A stretch of DNA of 7,649 nt from JBBROH01 sp038229595 (GTDB lineage: Bacteria; Chloroflexota; Chloroflexia; QHBQ01), in assembly GCA_038229595.1 (NCBI GenBank), contig JBBROH010000194.1:1-7649 (forward strand). Reading direction: 5' to 3'. Below the pieces are notes generated by a model, which was given only the letters and a program-made list of their open reading frames with translations, searched no databases and was not told the origin of the DNA. A program made the translations under genes and the position numbers. Below, one piece after another: positions 5,876 to 7,649 of the stretch (positions are counted from its first letter, which is position 1; each line of letters begins with the position of its first letter).

Positions 5876-7649
5876 TTAGTTGCCGGTCAACACGTCAGCA
5901 CTAATGCTACCGTCGGTCAGCAGGCCGGTCTTGTCGTCGTAGCCGCCGATCCATTCGTAGAGGCTGGGGGCGAGCTCACGCGTGTCGATCAACCGCCGCC
6001 CTTTGTACTGCTCGGTGGCGAAGCGGCGCACGCTGACGATGAACGGCTGCAATTGGCGCAGCAGCTTGCGGTTGGCTGGCCGCCCAGCGCGCATTGAGGC
6101 GATAATCTGCCGCACATCTTTCTGCTCATCCTCGCTGCCGTAGATGGTGACAACCACACTCACCGTATCTTCCTCAATCATCTTGAACGCCTTATCCACC
6201 GCTGGATAATCAAGCTGGTAACGTAGCTGCTGGATACCCTCCTTGTCCAGATTGACGCTGTTGAACACCTGATTGAAGTAGGTACGGCAAAGTTCGGGGT
6301 TGTTGGGGTCGAAGTCGGCTGCTCCTAGGCCCAGCCGCAGGACACTAGTTAGCTGGGCCGCTAGCTTGTAGTTGCCCAGTGGCATCTTGTCGTCGGGCGG
6401 CAGGAAGATGATCACCTGCCCTGGCTCTGGCCGCCCGCCTTCGCGGTTGCAGCGGCCCGCCGCCTGGATGATGCTGTCAAGCGGCCCGACCGAGCGCATG
6501 ACCAGCGGAAAGTCGAGGTCTACCCCTGCTTCCACTACCTGGGTAGAGACGAGGCGACATGGTTGCTTCTTCGTCAGCCGCTCCCTCACTTCGGCAACGA
6601 CGCTGCGGCGGTGGGCGGCGCACATCAAGCCAGAGAGGTGCAGGTTGGCAGAGTTATTCTTGCCCAAAGCCGCCAGCAGATCAAGGGCGTGCTGCTTGGT
6701 GTTGACGATAGTGAGTACCTGCTGCTCCTGCTGCATCCGCTCGGCGACTCGCGGCCAATCCCATCGTTCGTCCGCTTGCCAATCGTACGCCACCCGCTTG
6801 AGCGAGGTGAAGTAACGCTCAGGCTGCGGCACGATCTCGGTCGGTGCAAGGTCGTTGAACTCCTTGATCAGGTCGAAGGCGGGCTGGGTAGCAGTGGAGA
6901 AGACGACGGTCGTGCTGTAGTTGGCAACCAGTTGGCGCAGGCCGTCGAGGATGGGAGTGAGCAGCCCTGCAGGAAGGGCTTGCGCCTCATCGAGGATGAT
7001 CACGCTGTTGGTCAGCCGGTGCAGCTTGCGGCAGCGCGAGGTTGTGCGGGCGAACATACTCTCAAACAGTTGCACGGTAGTGGTGACAACAATCGGCGCG
7101 TCCCAGTTTTCGGCGGCGAGGCGTGACCACTCATGCGGTGTACCAAACTCCCCCTGCTCAGTATCCTTAGCGTCCTCCTGCCAGCGGGCGGCACTGTGGT
7201 GTTCCAGCACAATCGGCCTGCCGTCCATACCCTCACCAAAGATTTTGCGGTACTCGTTGGCAGTCTGCTCGGTGATCGTGGTGAAAGGAACAGCAACGAT
7301 CACCCGCTTCATGTCATGTACTTTGGCGTGGTGCAGGGCGAAAGCGAGGCCGGAGCGGGTCTTGCCGCCCCCTGTCGGCACGGTCAGGCGGAAGAAGCCG
7401 CGCGGCTGAGTGGCGGTTTCTACGCAGGCACGGTAGATTTCGGCACGGGCGTGGTTGACGTTGGTTGCTGTAGCTCCGGCGATCTGGGCCTCCTGCACCG
7501 CCGATAGTACCACCCACAACTCGGCGGGGCTGGTTGGGTTGCCGCGCAGGTCAGCCTTTGGCCCGTCGAAGTGGCGTTCGGTGTCGAGGAAGTCAGCATC
7601 AGTGAGGGTGGAAAAGAGCATCCGCAGGAAGAACTCCCGCGCCATCTTG
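5876..7649 (-). CDS. cas3: Cas3 helicase-nuclease, type I-C (5' end missing)
   Basis: The frame is open to the right edge. An ATG at 7645 is internal: the sequence LRMLFSTLTDADFLDTE after it is the end of the HD-domain region, so the HD nuclease and true start lie outside. Counting from that Met, superfamily 2 helicase motifs follow: Walker A TGGGKT (91-96), DEAQ (219-222), STAT (250-253), STQVVEAGVDLDFP (367-380) and QAAGRCNREG (394-403). Cas3 is recruited by target-bound Cascade and reels and degrades DNA in an ATP-dependent way. The C-terminal portion lacks any frameshift or stop, so the visible part is intact. It is first in the visible operon; the promoter must be beyond the window. Confidence 0.96.
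   Translation of the reverse strand, partial: KMAREFFLRMLFSTLTDADFLDTERHFDGPKADLRGNPTSPAELWVVLSAVQEAQIAGATATNVNHARAEIYRACVETATQPRGFFRLTVPTGGGKTRSGLAFALHHAKVHDMKRVIVAVPFTTITEQTANEYRKIFGEGMDGRPIVLEHHSAARWQEDAKDTEQGEFGTPHEWSRLAAENWDAPIVVTTTVQLFESMFARTTSRCRKLHRLTNSVIILDEAQALPAGLLTPILDGLRQLVANYSTTVVFSTATQPAFDLIKEFNDLAPTEIVPQPERYFTSLKRVAYDWQADERWDWPRVAERMQQEQQVLTIVNTKQHALDLLAALGKNNSANLHLSGLMCAAHRRSVVAEVRERLTKKQPCRLVSTQVVEAGVDLDFPLVMRSVGPLDSIIQAAGRCNREGGRPEPGQVIIFLPPDDKMPLGNYKLAAQLTSVLRLGLGAADFDPNNPELCRTYFNQVFNSVNLDKEGIQQLRYQLDYPAVDKAFKMIEEDTVSVVVTIYGSEDEQKDVRQIIASMRAGRPANRKLLRQLQPFIVSVRRFATEQYKGRRLIDTRELAPSLYEWIGGYDDKTGLLTDGSISADVLTGN

Noticed and set aside
6984..6998. DEAQ instead of DEAH in the Cas3 helicase motif II as an anomaly
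   Set aside because: Variation at the last residue of this motif is normal among Cas3 helicases, and all other motifs are intact.
1..7649. CRISPR array
   Set aside because: No regularly spaced 30-37-base repeats occur anywhere; the only repeat-like sequence is the single degenerate match between cas7 and cas4.

Overview
The window holds most of a type I-C CRISPR-Cas operon on the minus strand, in the canonical order cas3 - cas5 - cas8c - cas7 - cas4 - cas1 - cas2. Transcription runs from the right edge to about position 278. At the left edge is the 3' end of an IS200/IS605-family element (tnpB C-terminus plus the transposon right end) on the plus strand, converging on cas2. The DNA is GC-rich and nearly every gene has a strong Shine-Dalgarno, so the host is a bacterium. 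Its phylum cannot be fixed from this sequence; Chloroflexota is a loose guess only.

Layout: 3-224 (+), C-terminal part of TnpB, open to the left edge. About 203-256, the transposon right end, with two hairpins and the predicted end of the omega-RNA scaffold. 278-568 (-), cas2. 579-1610 (-), cas1. 1603-2259 (-), cas4. 2260-2367, the only sizeable intergenic gap in the operon, carrying a perfect 10-bp inverted repeat followed by a sequence resembling the 3' end of a type I-C CRISPR repeat. 2368-3279 (-), cas7. 3301-5181 (-), cas8c, with a nested in-frame start at 3765 that should yield the small subunit Cas11c. 5184-5831 (-), cas5c. 5876-7649 (-), cas3 helicase portion, whose HD nuclease domain lies beyond the right edge.

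How the genes work together: Cas5c processes the CRISPR transcript and, with Cas7, Cas8c and Cas11c, forms Cascade. Cascade finds DNA targets and recruits Cas3, which unwinds and degrades them. Cas4, Cas1 and Cas2 acquire spacers. The genes are packed, with stops and starts overlapping or separated by a few tens of bases, as expected of one operon whose promoter lies outside the window. No CRISPR array is present; the IS right end lies only about 21 bp beyond the cas2 stop, where a type I-C array is often found.

The operon is a recognised system rather than a new one. The points most worth checking are the very strong internal ribosome binding site for Cas11c, an 18-bp tandem repeat giving Cas8c and Cas11c an acidic tail, the repeat-like element between cas7 and cas4, and the TnpB/omega-RNA element whose guide would read the cas2 flank.
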